Positions 44,134 to 52,060 of a stretch of 55,789 nucleotides of DNA are shown here, one piece after another. The stretch is from Treponema sp. (lineage in GTDB: Bacteria > Spirochaetota > Spirochaetia > Treponematales > Treponemataceae). The position numbers and the translations under genes are program-made. The notes beneath the pieces were generated by a model. It saw nothing but the letters and a program-made list of their open reading frames with translations. It was not told where the DNA came from and did no database searches. The number at the start of each line of letters is the position of its first letter. Positions within the stretch are counted from its first letter, which is position 1. The stretch lies in NCBI GenBank assembly GCA_024690865.1, contig JAILON010000138.1, positions 1 to 55,789 of the forward strand, read 5' to 3'.

Positions 44134-44162
44134 ATTATAACAAAAAGAAACCGTCTGTTCAA
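44134..44162 (-). promoter_or_regulatory. opp operon promoter
   Basis: Minus strand TTGAAC (44162-44157), 17-bp spacer, TATAAT (44139-44134). Unlike many others in this window it is followed by a real leader (about 30 nt) with a ribosome site. Confidence 0.85.
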
Positions 44163-44330
44163 GTATATGGACGGACGTATAGGACGGAACGGAGAATGCG
44201 GACAGCTGCCGGGCCGGGGAACGACATCCCCTGCCCGACAGCACATGTTTACGCTGAAACAGCCTCGCAGGTCCGCCGCGGTAAACCCGCACGGACGTCT
44301 TGAAGCTGCCGCAGGCGTACGGGATGTTGC

Positions 44331-45395
44331 CTACAGGACCTGCGAGTTCAAGAGGGTCGCCACCGGGGTCAGGGAAGTGGCATAACTTATCTTGTCCCCC
44401 TCATAAATGAGGAACTCCCTCCACGAGCGGTACTGATCGGTACTGTTCTCGAAGACTATGTCGGCTACGGTACCTGAAAGGATTCCTTTGTCATCGTAAG
44501 TCCACGAGAGCTGTCTATATGCGTCTTTCTGCGCAGCTGAGTACGGCATCTGTGAAAGGGGCTTCGAACCTGTTTGCACGCCGTTCTCGTATGCCGTGAA
44601 CCATATGTCGTCCGCACGGGGCTCCAAAGCAAGCTCTTTCACTGGCTGCCCCCTCTCTTTGATGCGGTAGGCCTGCGCGCCGTTCGCGCGGAACTGGATA
44701 TCAAAATACTCCGTATTGTCATCGTCGTCAAACTGATCTGCCGGTACAGTCCACCATCCGCCGGTAAAGCCGCTGCTGAAATCTTTCCGTACGAGATAGT
44801 AGCTCGTTATGAAATAAATCGTCCCGGTGCCCGCGTCCTGTTTGATTGTGGTCGTGAAATTGTCATTCGTTTGGTAGACAATACCTATCACCTGCTCGCC
44901 GTTGTACGAGAACTCGCCAATCCAGAGGACCACCGCGTCCACCGTCATCGCGTTCATGCCGCCGGGGACATACTTGGCGACGCGGGCATTCGCCGACGCG
45001 CTGCCGCTCCGGTAGGAAGCGTTCACGGCACTTGCGGGCGCAATCTTGCCTCCGGTTCCGCTGGAGTTGAACACGAGCACCCAGTCGCCCGTCCTCATGC
45101 TCTTGCCCGCAACCTGGGTCTGGGGAACCGCCGCAAGGTTGGCCGCCGGGACGGGCACGTTCGCTACAGCGCCACCGCTGCCCGAGCTGCTGCCAGAACT
45201 TCCGCCGCTTGAGCCGCCGCCGGAACTTCCGCCGCTTGAGCCGCTGCCGGAACTTCCGCTGCTTGCCACCGCCGTGTCACCGCCGTTCTTGTAAAAGTCC
45301 TCATCCCAGTAGTCGCATGACGCGAAGAGGGCTGCCGCACCAACAAGAAGCGACGCAAACGAAACCCTCAGAAAAGTCTTTCCTAACTTCTTCAT
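44331..45395 (-). CDS. Lipoprotein with a Ser/Gly linker, unknown function
   Basis: 354 aa. The signal ends LFASC (lipidated Cys27). A flexible linker of Ser and Gly (about residues 45-80) is encoded by imperfect repeats of CCGGAACTTCCGCCGCTTGAG. The rest is beta-rich (VLVFNSSGTGGKIAPASAV; ITSYYLVRKDFSSGF; GGWWTVPADQFDDDDNTEY) and not assigned to a family. It probably sits on the periplasmic or outer surface. Start chosen by the signal peptide. Confidence 0.72.
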   Translation of the reverse strand: MKKLGKTFLRVSFASLLVGAAALFASCDYWDEDFYKNGGDTAVASSGSSGSGSSGGSSGGGSSGGSSGSSSGSGGAVANVPVPAANLAAVPQTQVAGKSMRTGDWVLVFNSSGTGGKIAPASAVNASYRSGSASANARVAKYVPGGMNAMTVDAVVLWIGEFSYNGEQVIGIVYQTNDNFTTTIKQDAGTGTIYFITSYYLVRKDFSSGFTGGWWTVPADQFDDDDNTEYFDIQFRANGAQAYRIKERGQPVKELALEPRADDIWFTAYENGVQTGSKPLSQMPYSAAQKDAYRQLSWTYDDKGILSGTVADIVFENSTDQYRSWREFLIYEGDKISYATSLTPVATLLNSQVL

Positions 45396-45592
45396 AGAGG
45401 AACATCTCCTTTTGTACGTATCACGTACTTCACTTTTTTCTGGCAATAGCACCAGATACCATCAGTATACCTGCAGTGAAAAATAAAAAACAGTGATTTT
45501 CAATCATAGTTTTTGCCCCCGCGGACAGAAAACCGGGCGATTTTTCTCCATAAAAATGTGACATTCTTGGATTTCCTCCACAGATGTTTATA

Positions 45593-45622
45593 TGGACAGT
45601 TTTCTACTGCCCGTAGTATACT
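45593..45622 (+). promoter_or_regulatory. Promoter of the Rpn-family gene
   Basis: TGGACA (45593-45598), 18-bp spacer, TATACT (45617-45622); AAGGAGG then sits 6 nt before the ATG at 45637. Upstream, GAAAACCGGGCGATTTTT near 45527 resembles the GAAAACTGCCCGATTTTT portion of the 65-bp repeat. Confidence 0.65.
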
Positions 45623-45636
45623 CAAGGAGGCCAGAA

Positions 45637-46668
45637 ATGGCAAAACGCAAGGCCCGGCCCGGGGCGGTGTCCCCGGAGGAAAAGGGCGGGGCAAAGAGGA
45701 TGTCGAGGCGGAAGGGCAAGGCCCGGCACAACGCACGGTGCAAGTCACGGGGCAAAGCACGGTGCAAAGCACGGTGCAAAGCACGTAGGAACCACAAGGA
45801 CAGCCTTTTCTGCCGCCTGTTTTCGGATAAGGAGAACGCCCTGTCGCTCTACAATGCGCTGACGGGCAGCTCGTACACGGATGCGGACGGGCTTGAAATC
45901 GTGACGCTGGAGGACGCGGTGTACCTGTCGCAGAAGAACGACTGCGCGGTCTGCGTCCAGTCATCTCTCGCCTTGTTCGAGCAGCAGAGTTCATGGAATC
46001 CGAATATGCCGCTTCGGGGACTGCTCTACTTTGCCGCTGAATATGCAGGGTGGCTTGCCCGGCACAAGGTTGACGTGCATTCCAGCTCGCTGGTGAAGAT
46101 TCCATCCCCCGTCTACTTCGTCCTCTATAACGGAATGGACAGGCAGGTGGAAAAGACGGAGTTGCGGCTTTCCGAGTCCTTTGAGAAGCCTGCGGAAGGC
46201 TACGAGTGGACGGCACATGTGGTCAACGTGAATGCCGGGCATAACGCACAGGTGCTTGGCCGCTGTCCGCTTTTGGGCGAATATGCAGCGTTCATTGCGG
46301 ACATACGGCAGGGGCAGGCGGACGGAAAGCCGCTGACTGAGGCAGTAGATGCCGCAGTGGACAAGTGTATCAGGAAGGGCGGAAAGCTCGCGGAGTTTAT
46401 GAGGAAGCACAAGGCGGAGGTGAACAGCATGTATTTGTTTGGCGTTGATTTTGAGGCAATTCATAGAGAGGCCATGCAGAGAGAAGCTCAAGAAAAGCTG
46501 AAAGAGGCATGGGCGGATGGAATGTCACAAGGGCAGGAGAGAGCTCTCCGCAGCCTGATGGACAGTATGTCGTGGACGGCAACACAGGCAATGGACGCGC
46601 TGAAAATCCCCGCGGAGGAGCGGGAAAAGTACGCGGCCAAGCTAGAAGAGGCCGTAGCAGAGGCGTAG
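45637..46668 (+). CDS. Rpn-family recombination-promoting nuclease / PD-(D/E)XK transposase-like protein
   Basis: 343 aa. A Lys/Arg/Cys-rich N-terminus includes a KARC repeat encoded by a 12-bp tandem repeat. It is followed by an Rpn-like nuclease core (KDSLFCRLFSDKENALSLYNAL; KNDCAVCVQSSLALFEQQSS; WNPNMPLRGLLYFAAEYAG) with the catalytic Asp and E-x-Q spacing of this PD-(D/E)XK family. A helical tail (REAQEKLKEAWADGMSQGQE) follows, typical of these proteins. They are abundant in gut bacteria and may cut DNA during recombination or defence. No inverted repeats or target duplication seen. Confidence 0.8.
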   Translation: MAKRKARPGAVSPEEKGGAKRMSRRKGKARHNARCKSRGKARCKARCKARRNHKDSLFCRLFSDKENALSLYNALTGSSYTDADGLEIVTLEDAVYLSQKNDCAVCVQSSLALFEQQSSWNPNMPLRGLLYFAAEYAGWLARHKVDVHSSSLVKIPSPVYFVLYNGMDRQVEKTELRLSESFEKPAEGYEWTAHVVNVNAGHNAQVLGRCPLLGEYAAFIADIRQGQADGKPLTEAVDAAVDKCIRKGGKLAEFMRKHKAEVNSMYLFGVDFEAIHREAMQREAQEKLKEAWADGMSQGQERALRSLMDSMSWTATQAMDALKIPAEEREKYAAKLEEAVAEA

Positions 46669-46935
46669 CAAGCCGTCCACCCTGCCAGAGCCAGGACGTA
46701 TCCCGCATGCTGCACGGGAGGAACGTCCCGGCGGCACGAGGCATACGTCGTGGCGGCCTCGCAGGGGGCTGGCGGCACGGGGCATACGGCGAGCCCACCA
46801 GCCCCTAGATTTTATGCGCCCGATGTGCTATGTTTTGGTTCAGCCGCACGGGGCGGCTCCGGGTGCGCGCACGCCCGCAGGTTGTACGGGCGGCCCCTCG
46901 GGGGCATCGTTATATTATCAAACTTGGAAAACGGC

Positions 46936-48306
46936 ATGAAGACGGTCATCACCTACGGTACATTCGATTTATTCCACGAAGGGCACTACAAGCTGCTGGA
47001 GCGGGCCAAGGCCCTGGGGGACTACCTCATCGTCGGCGTCACGACGGAGCAGTACGACGAGACGCGGGGCAAACTGAACCTCGTGGACTCCCTGTCCGAG
47101 CGCATCCACAACGTGAGCAGCTGCGGCTTCGCGGACGAGGTGATTGTCGAAGACCACATCGGCCAGAAGGTGGAGGACATCATCAAGTACAAGGTGGACG
47201 TCTTTACCGTCGGTTCCGACTGGGTGGGGAAGTTCGACTACCTGCGGGACTACTGCGAGGTGGTCTACCTGCCCCGGACCGAAAACGTCAGTTCCTCCCT
47301 GCTCAGGACCAACGGGCATTCCATCATACGGCTGGGCATAATCGGCACGGGCAGGATAGCCAGCCGCTTCATCAATGAGGTCCGCTACGTCAACGGCATA
47401 GAGATCACCGGAATATACAACCCCCACATCGACAGCGCGGCAGGCTTTGCCCAACGGTTCGGCTTCCCCTTCCACACGGACAACTTCGACGCGCTGATGG
47501 GCTGCGTGGACGCGGTGTACATCGCAAGTCCCCACGGCACCCACTACGAATACGCAAAGAAGGCCCTCGTCGCCAAAAAGCACGTCCTGGCCGAAAAGCC
47601 GATGGTCTTTTCAAAGGAAAAGGCCGTGGAGCTGTACGCGCTCGCCAAGCAGAACCGCTGCGTCCTGCTCGAGGCCGTGAAGACGGCCTACTGCCCCGGC
47701 TTCAACCAGCTCCTGGGGGTGGCGCGCAGCGGAGTCATCGGTTCCATAAGGGACATAGAGGCTGCCTTTACCCGCCTGATCCAGCCCGGACGGCGGGAGT
47801 GGGACGACGCGGTCTTCGGCGGCGGCTTCACGGAATACGGAACCTACGTCCTCCTGCCCATCATCAAGCTTCTGGGCAAGGATTTTGAGGACGTGCAGTT
47901 TTCCAGCATACTTGCGGAGAACGGCATAGACATATACACGAAGGTGTCCCTGCGCTACAAGAAGGGGATGGCCCTGGGCAAAACCGGGGTCGGGGTCAAG
48001 ACCGAAGGCCAGCTGGTCATCGCGGGCACGAACGGCTACATACTGGCCCATTCCCCCTGGTGGCTGACCAAGGAATTCGAGGTCCACTACGAGGATCCCA
48101 ACAAGGTGGACCGCTACACGGCCTCATACCTGGGCGAAGGCTTCCGCTACGAGCTGAGCGAGTTCGTGTACCTGATAAACGGATACGGGGACAGGAGCTA
48201 CAAGCTGACGGCGGGCGAGTCCACCGCCATAGCCGATGTGTTCGGCCGCTTCATGTCACAGCGGAAGGCCTACGTGGAGCGGATGCAGGAGGATCAGGAC
48301 CACTAG
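46936..48306 (+). CDS. TagD-like cytidylyltransferase fused to a Gfo/Idh/MocA oxidoreductase
   Basis: 456 aa. Residues 1-130 are a nucleotidyltransferase with GTFDLFHEGHYKLL (HxGH) and RTENVSSSLLR, as in glycerol-3-phosphate cytidylyltransferase TagD. Residues about 135-456 are a Gfo/Idh/MocA oxidoreductase (LGIIGTGRIASRF; AEKPMVFSKEKA). Together they could reduce a keto or aldehyde sugar phosphate and activate the product as a CDP-alcohol. The open frame extends upstream, but homology begins at 46936. It is first of the surface-glycan genes and on the opposite strand to glf and licD. Confidence 0.85.
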   Translation: MKTVITYGTFDLFHEGHYKLLERAKALGDYLIVGVTTEQYDETRGKLNLVDSLSERIHNVSSCGFADEVIVEDHIGQKVEDIIKYKVDVFTVGSDWVGKFDYLRDYCEVVYLPRTENVSSSLLRTNGHSIIRLGIIGTGRIASRFINEVRYVNGIEITGIYNPHIDSAAGFAQRFGFPFHTDNFDALMGCVDAVYIASPHGTHYEYAKKALVAKKHVLAEKPMVFSKEKAVELYALAKQNRCVLLEAVKTAYCPGFNQLLGVARSGVIGSIRDIEAAFTRLIQPGRREWDDAVFGGGFTEYGTYVLLPIIKLLGKDFEDVQFSSILAENGIDIYTKVSLRYKKGMALGKTGVGVKTEGQLVIAGTNGYILAHSPWWLTKEFEVHYEDPNKVDRYTASYLGEGFRYELSEFVYLINGYGDRSYKLTAGESTAIADVFGRFMSQRKAYVERMQEDQDH

Positions 48307-48540
48307 CGGGCAATGTGCCACAGCCTCCCGGACAATAAGCCACAGTCACTCTGGCAATGGGAAAAGCCACTCGCGCAATAAGCCACAGATGCTCGCGCAA
48401 TAAGCCGGAGCCTCCCGGACAATAAGCCACAGTCTCTCTGGCAATGGGAAAAGCCACTCGCGCAATAAGCCACAGATGCTCGCGCAATAAGCCGGAGCCA
48501 CGCGGGCAATGTGCCACAGACGCTCTGACAATGTGCCAGC
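48306..48540. repeat. 22-bp tandem repeat array (copy 2)
   Basis: About ten units of 21-22 bp with core GCAATAAGCCACAG and a variable 8-base part ending CTCNCG or similar; a degenerate GGCAATGGGAAAAGCCACTC version alternates. A four-unit block (about 87 bp) is itself duplicated. Same family as 2-199. It lies between the convergent TagD-fusion and glf genes. Confidence 0.9.
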
Positions 48541-48632
48541 GTCGCGGTCCCTTGGTGCGGCGGCCCCTCTGTCGCGGAGCCCGCCCCGGCCCACCGGGCT
48601 GAACCTGTATCACCCGGGCCCGCCCCTCAGTT

Positions 48633-49736
48633 CTACAAAAGTTTCCTGCTCAGTTCCAGCGCGGCGGCCACGGTGTCGTCCATGTCCATGTACTTGTACA
48701 TGCCCAGCCTGCCGCCAAAGACGACCTTGCCGCCTTCCGCCTCCGCAAGCTCCCGGTACTTCCCGTAGAGGGCGGAATTTTTCGCGTCGTTGACGCTGTA
48801 GTAGGGCTCGTCGCCCGGCTTCCACTGGGCGGGGTACTCCCGCGTGATGACGGTCTTGGGCTGCGTGCCGAATTCGAAGTGCTTGTGTTCGATAATCCTC
48901 GTGTAGGCGGGCGTGCTGTCCGTGTAGTTCACGACGGCGTTCCCCTGGAAGTTGTCCGTGTCCAGCGTTTCGGTCTCGAAGCGGAGCGAGCGGTATTCCA
49001 GCTGGCCGAAGCGGCAGCCGTAGTAGCCGTCGATGGTCCCCGTGTACACCAGCCTGTCCGCGCTGGCCAGCAGGGCCTCGCGGTCGTCCAGGAAGTCCCG
49101 GCCCAGCTCGACGTCCGCCTTGGCCAGCATCTTTTCGACGATGGCCGTGTAGCCGCCGATGGGAATGCCCTGGTAGCGGTCGTTGAAGTAGTTGTTGTCG
49201 AAGGTCAGGCGGACGGGCAGCCTCCTAATGATATCAGGCGGCAGCTCCGTGCAGGGCCTGCCCCACTGCTTTTCGGTGTAGCCCTTGATGAGGATTTCGT
49301 AGATGTCCCGGCCCACGAGCGAAATCGCCTGTTCCTCCAGGTTCCGGGGGGTGCGGCCCGCCATTTCGGCGGCCTGCTCCGCTATGCGCGCGCGGGCCTG
49401 GGCGGGCGTGGCCACGTCGTCCCAAATCCGCGTGAAGGTGTTCATGTTGAACGGCAGGTTGTACAGCCTGCCCCGGTAGCTGGCCACGGGGCTGTTGGTG
49501 TAGCGGTTGAACTCGGCAAAGGAGTTCACGTAGTCCCAGACTTCCCTGTCGTCCGTGTGGAAGATGTGCGCCCCGTAGCGGTGCACCTGTATGCCTTCCA
49601 CGCTTTCCGTGTAGATGTTCCCGGCTATGTGCTTCCGCCTGTCTATGACGAGGCACTTCCTGCCGCGCCTGGCGGCCTGGTCGGCTATGACGGCGTTGAA
49701 CAGGCCCGCCCCCACCAGCAGCAAATCGTATTTCAT
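48633..49736 (-). CDS. glf: UDP-galactopyranose mutase
   Basis: 367 aa. An FAD-binding Rossmann start reads MKYDLLLVGAGLFNAVIADQ, with the family motif VIDRRKHIAGNIYTE and later YTGTIDGYYGCRFGQLEYRS. It converts UDP-galactopyranose to UDP-galactofuranose for surface glycans. The start at 49736 has AGGAG 7 nt upstream; the open frame extends further without homology. It is downstream of the LicD gene across a hairpin-rich 210-bp gap. Confidence 0.95.
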   Translation of the reverse strand: MKYDLLLVGAGLFNAVIADQAARRGRKCLVIDRRKHIAGNIYTESVEGIQVHRYGAHIFHTDDREVWDYVNSFAEFNRYTNSPVASYRGRLYNLPFNMNTFTRIWDDVATPAQARARIAEQAAEMAGRTPRNLEEQAISLVGRDIYEILIKGYTEKQWGRPCTELPPDIIRRLPVRLTFDNNYFNDRYQGIPIGGYTAIVEKMLAKADVELGRDFLDDREALLASADRLVYTGTIDGYYGCRFGQLEYRSLRFETETLDTDNFQGNAVVNYTDSTPAYTRIIEHKHFEFGTQPKTVITREYPAQWKPGDEPYYSVNDAKNSALYGKYRELAEAEGGKVVFGGRLGMYKYMDMDDTVAAALELSRKLL

Positions 49737-49749
49737 GTGAAACTCCTGT

Positions 49750-49829
49750 TGTGCCAGTGCAAAAGTCCACGGCCACACAATGCTGCGCCTTGCTTGCATT
49801 GTGTGTTGCCGTGCTTTTTTACTGGCACA
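49750..49829. repeat. Long imperfect hairpin upstream of glf
   Basis: TGTGCCAGT (49750-49758), CACGGC (49768-49773) and ACACAATGC (49775-49783) pair with GCATTGTGT (49796-49804), GCCGTG (49808-49813) and ACTGGCACA (49821-49829). Lies 14 nt upstream of the glf start. Confidence 0.85.
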
Positions 49830-49878
49830 CGAGGGCCTGTGCAACGCACGACGCACATTCGTGCAATTGCGGCCCTCG
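49830..49878. repeat. Second hairpin in the licD-glf gap
   Basis: CGAGGGCC (49830-49837)/GGCCCTCG (49871-49878), then GCAA (49841-49844)/TTGC (49867-49870), then GCACGA (49846-49851)/TCGTGC (49859-49864). It abuts the previous hairpin with no gap. Confidence 0.8.
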
Positions 49879-49893
49879 CAGGTTAATTTTGTC

Positions 49894-49927
49894 CAGTTTC
49901 AAAAGTCCATCTGGACTTTTGAAACTG
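49894..49927. repeat. Dispersed palindromic element, copy B
   Basis: CAGTTTCAAAAGTCCA (49894-49909) and TGGACTTTTGAAACTG (49912-49927), perfect 16-bp arms with a 2-nt centre. Related to copy A at 8448-8497. Lies 20 bp past the licD stop. Confidence 0.9.
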
Positions 49928-49946
49928 CCTCTCCTTCCTAATATTA

Positions 49947-52052
49947 TTAGAACGCGAGCGAACGCACGTCCTTCCAGACGGCGGTCTGGTTGGCATACAG
50001 CATCCAGTCCCTGTTGTGCCAGAACAGGTACAGGCCGCCCAGTCCATTCTGCGAAAGCAGGCGGTCCGCCGCCAGCGCATCCCCGGAGCAGATGACCCCG
50101 CGCCAGCTTTCCCGCGGCAGGGCCTTTTCCCGGAACTCGTCAAAGGTCAGGACGGGGATTCCCTGTACCGCATTCCGTTCCCTGCCGGTGTCCGGGTCCA
50201 TTTCCCTCTGTTCGCCCGGCAGCAGGACCAGGAAGGGGATGTTGACGCGGGACTGGTAGTAGGACAGGCAGGCCGCAAACAGGCTTCCGTCGCCAAAAAG
50301 TATGACGGGCTGCCCGATGCCTCCGGGATTCTTAAGCCCCCCGAAGCGTTCCTTCCACAGGCCGTAGGGCCGGCAGGGATCGTAGAAGCCGTGCCGCCGC
50401 TTGTATTCGTCAAAGCCTGCCCGCGCGCCGAAGCCCCAGCCGTAGCGGACGGCCAGTATCCGCTCCCAGCCGCCGGGGAGCCGCAGGGAAAGGCCGTCGA
50501 ACTGCACCATGACGCAGTCCCTGAAGTCCTCCGCCCTGTAATACGCGGGGGCAGCAAGCGAGCCGTCCCGGTAGTGGACGTATATGGCAAGTTCCGTATT
50601 GGAATCGCCCATCCGCAGGGCACGGTCCAGGCCCGCCAGCTGCCTGTCCTTCGGGTACAGCCTGCCCAGGTACTTGTGGGCCTTCCACTTCAGCATGGGC
50701 ATGTCGCGGAATTCCTTGAAAAAGCCGTAGCAGGAGGCATACAGCATCCTTTGGTGGAATCGGATGGTCTTCAGCCGGCGCTTTTCGGCCTTGGGGTCCC
50801 GGCAGGCCCTGTCCAGGGGGAATATGTCTATGCCGATTCCCTCGCAGCAGTCCGCCCACCAGTTCTGGGGAACTATGGCCGTGGTCTCCCTGTCGCGGAG
50901 CTTGGCGTAGCCTCCGTAAAAACAGCTGTCGTTCTGCGGGGTCTGCAGGAAATACCTGCCCGAAAATTCGCCCGAAAGCGAGAGCAGCCTGTCGTAGTCT
51001 TCCCGGGGAAGGGCAACGTCTATGTCGTCGTCGCCGTCTATGATGCCCCCTTCCCGGGCGGCCCCCAGCATGGTGCCGTACATCGGGTACACCGTAAGTC
51101 CGTGCTTCCCGCAGACGGAAAGGAGCTTTTTCAGGAGGTCCAGCTCCACGGCCTTCACCGCGCGTATCCTGTCCGCATCCTGGTCGCAGGAAAAGTCCTC
51201 CCAAAAGAAGGGAACGTCGTTCTTCCTAACCCAGCGGCTGGCCAGCAGGGGCGGCCGGCCGTAGCGGCTGTCCGCGTCCCTGAAGGCGGACCAGTCCAGC
51301 AAGTCCGCCGCCACAAGGCGGCCCGCCTCCAGCAGGAGCATCCCGTTGCCGTAGGAGTCCCAGCAGCGGTAGGGAAGGCCCCTCGCGCGAAGGAAGTCCA
51401 CAAGCGCCGGAAAGAGGTCCCTGCGCAGGGAAAAGAGCACCGTGCCGCCCGCCTTCACGCCGCGGAGGGCCGTCATGGCATAGCGTTGGAAATTTCCGGC
51501 ATCGTACTCAAGGTTTGCAAAGGCATAGTCGTAGCTGCCCCGGCCCTCCAGCTGGAGCCGGCCGTCGGAGGCATGGGGGCCGTCGGAAGGGCCGCAATAA
51601 AAAGCACCGACGCCATTCTGGCCGGCAGAGGCAGAAGGGCCGCCAGCGCTGCATCCGGGGCCGGTAAAGCGCGGCCCGGCAACGCCCGGCCCGCTGCAGC
51701 GGGTTCCGCAAACTATAGGATGTAGGTTTTGTCGGGAAGGATAGCGCCTTTCAAGCAGGGAAGCCCCGACCGGGGAACACGGGCAGTCCACGCGGGCCAG
51801 CCGTTCGCAGAGGATTCCGGCCACGGACCCATACAGGTCGTTTACCAGGAGACAAACTCCATTAGGTTCAAATGGATAGAACAGGAGGCCGGTCCGGCGG
51901 ACCTCGGAAAGGGCCCAGAAAAAATCCCAGCGGCACTTTTCCAGCACGCGCTCGGAAACATACTCCTGCCCCTCCGGCAGGGCATCCACATAGCCGCGGA
52001 TGACGGACCAGAACGTGACGTCCGCCGGCGGTCCTTCAAGAATTTCCCGCAT
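49947..52052 (-). CDS. LicD-family phosphotransferase with extra N- and C-terminal domains
   Basis: 701 aa. The central LicD domain (about 315-500) has YGTMLGAAREGGIIDGDDDI near residue 340 and GIGIDIFPLDRA. LicD proteins move phosphocholine or phospho-polyols from CDP donors to glycans. The N-terminal 290 residues look Rossmann-like (YDYAFANLEYDAGNFQRYAM), split by a Gly/Pro/Ser-rich stretch. The C-terminal part starting VILFGDGSLFAACLSYYQSR also looks nucleotide-binding. ATG at 52052 (AGGGG upstream) is 8 bp after the ABC ATPase stop, so they are co-transcribed. Confidence 0.82.
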   Translation of the reverse strand: MREILEGPPADVTFWSVIRGYVDALPEGQEYVSERVLEKCRWDFFWALSEVRRTGLLFYPFEPNGVCLLVNDLYGSVAGILCERLARVDCPCSPVGASLLERRYPSRQNLHPIVCGTRCSGPGVAGPRFTGPGCSAGGPSASAGQNGVGAFYCGPSDGPHASDGRLQLEGRGSYDYAFANLEYDAGNFQRYAMTALRGVKAGGTVLFSLRRDLFPALVDFLRARGLPYRCWDSYGNGMLLLEAGRLVAADLLDWSAFRDADSRYGRPPLLASRWVRKNDVPFFWEDFSCDQDADRIRAVKAVELDLLKKLLSVCGKHGLTVYPMYGTMLGAAREGGIIDGDDDIDVALPREDYDRLLSLSGEFSGRYFLQTPQNDSCFYGGYAKLRDRETTAIVPQNWWADCCEGIGIDIFPLDRACRDPKAEKRRLKTIRFHQRMLYASCYGFFKEFRDMPMLKWKAHKYLGRLYPKDRQLAGLDRALRMGDSNTELAIYVHYRDGSLAAPAYYRAEDFRDCVMVQFDGLSLRLPGGWERILAVRYGWGFGARAGFDEYKRRHGFYDPCRPYGLWKERFGGLKNPGGIGQPVILFGDGSLFAACLSYYQSRVNIPFLVLLPGEQREMDPDTGRERNAVQGIPVLTFDEFREKALPRESWRGVICSGDALAADRLLSQNGLGGLYLFWHNRDWMLYANQTAVWKDVRSLAF

Positions 52053-52060
52053 CAACGCCC

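Noticed and set aside
45637..46668. Insertion sequence around the Rpn-family gene
   Set aside because: No terminal inverted repeats or target-site duplication could be found on either side.
46750..46935. N-terminal extension of the TagD-like fusion
   Set aside because: Sequence upstream of 46936 lacks homology and the family start motif begins at MKTVITYGTF.
48303..48509. Repeat-encoded small protein on the minus strand over the second 22-bp array
   Set aside because: The 22-bp period shifts frame each unit, insertions of 21-bp units change phase, and no start signal is seen.
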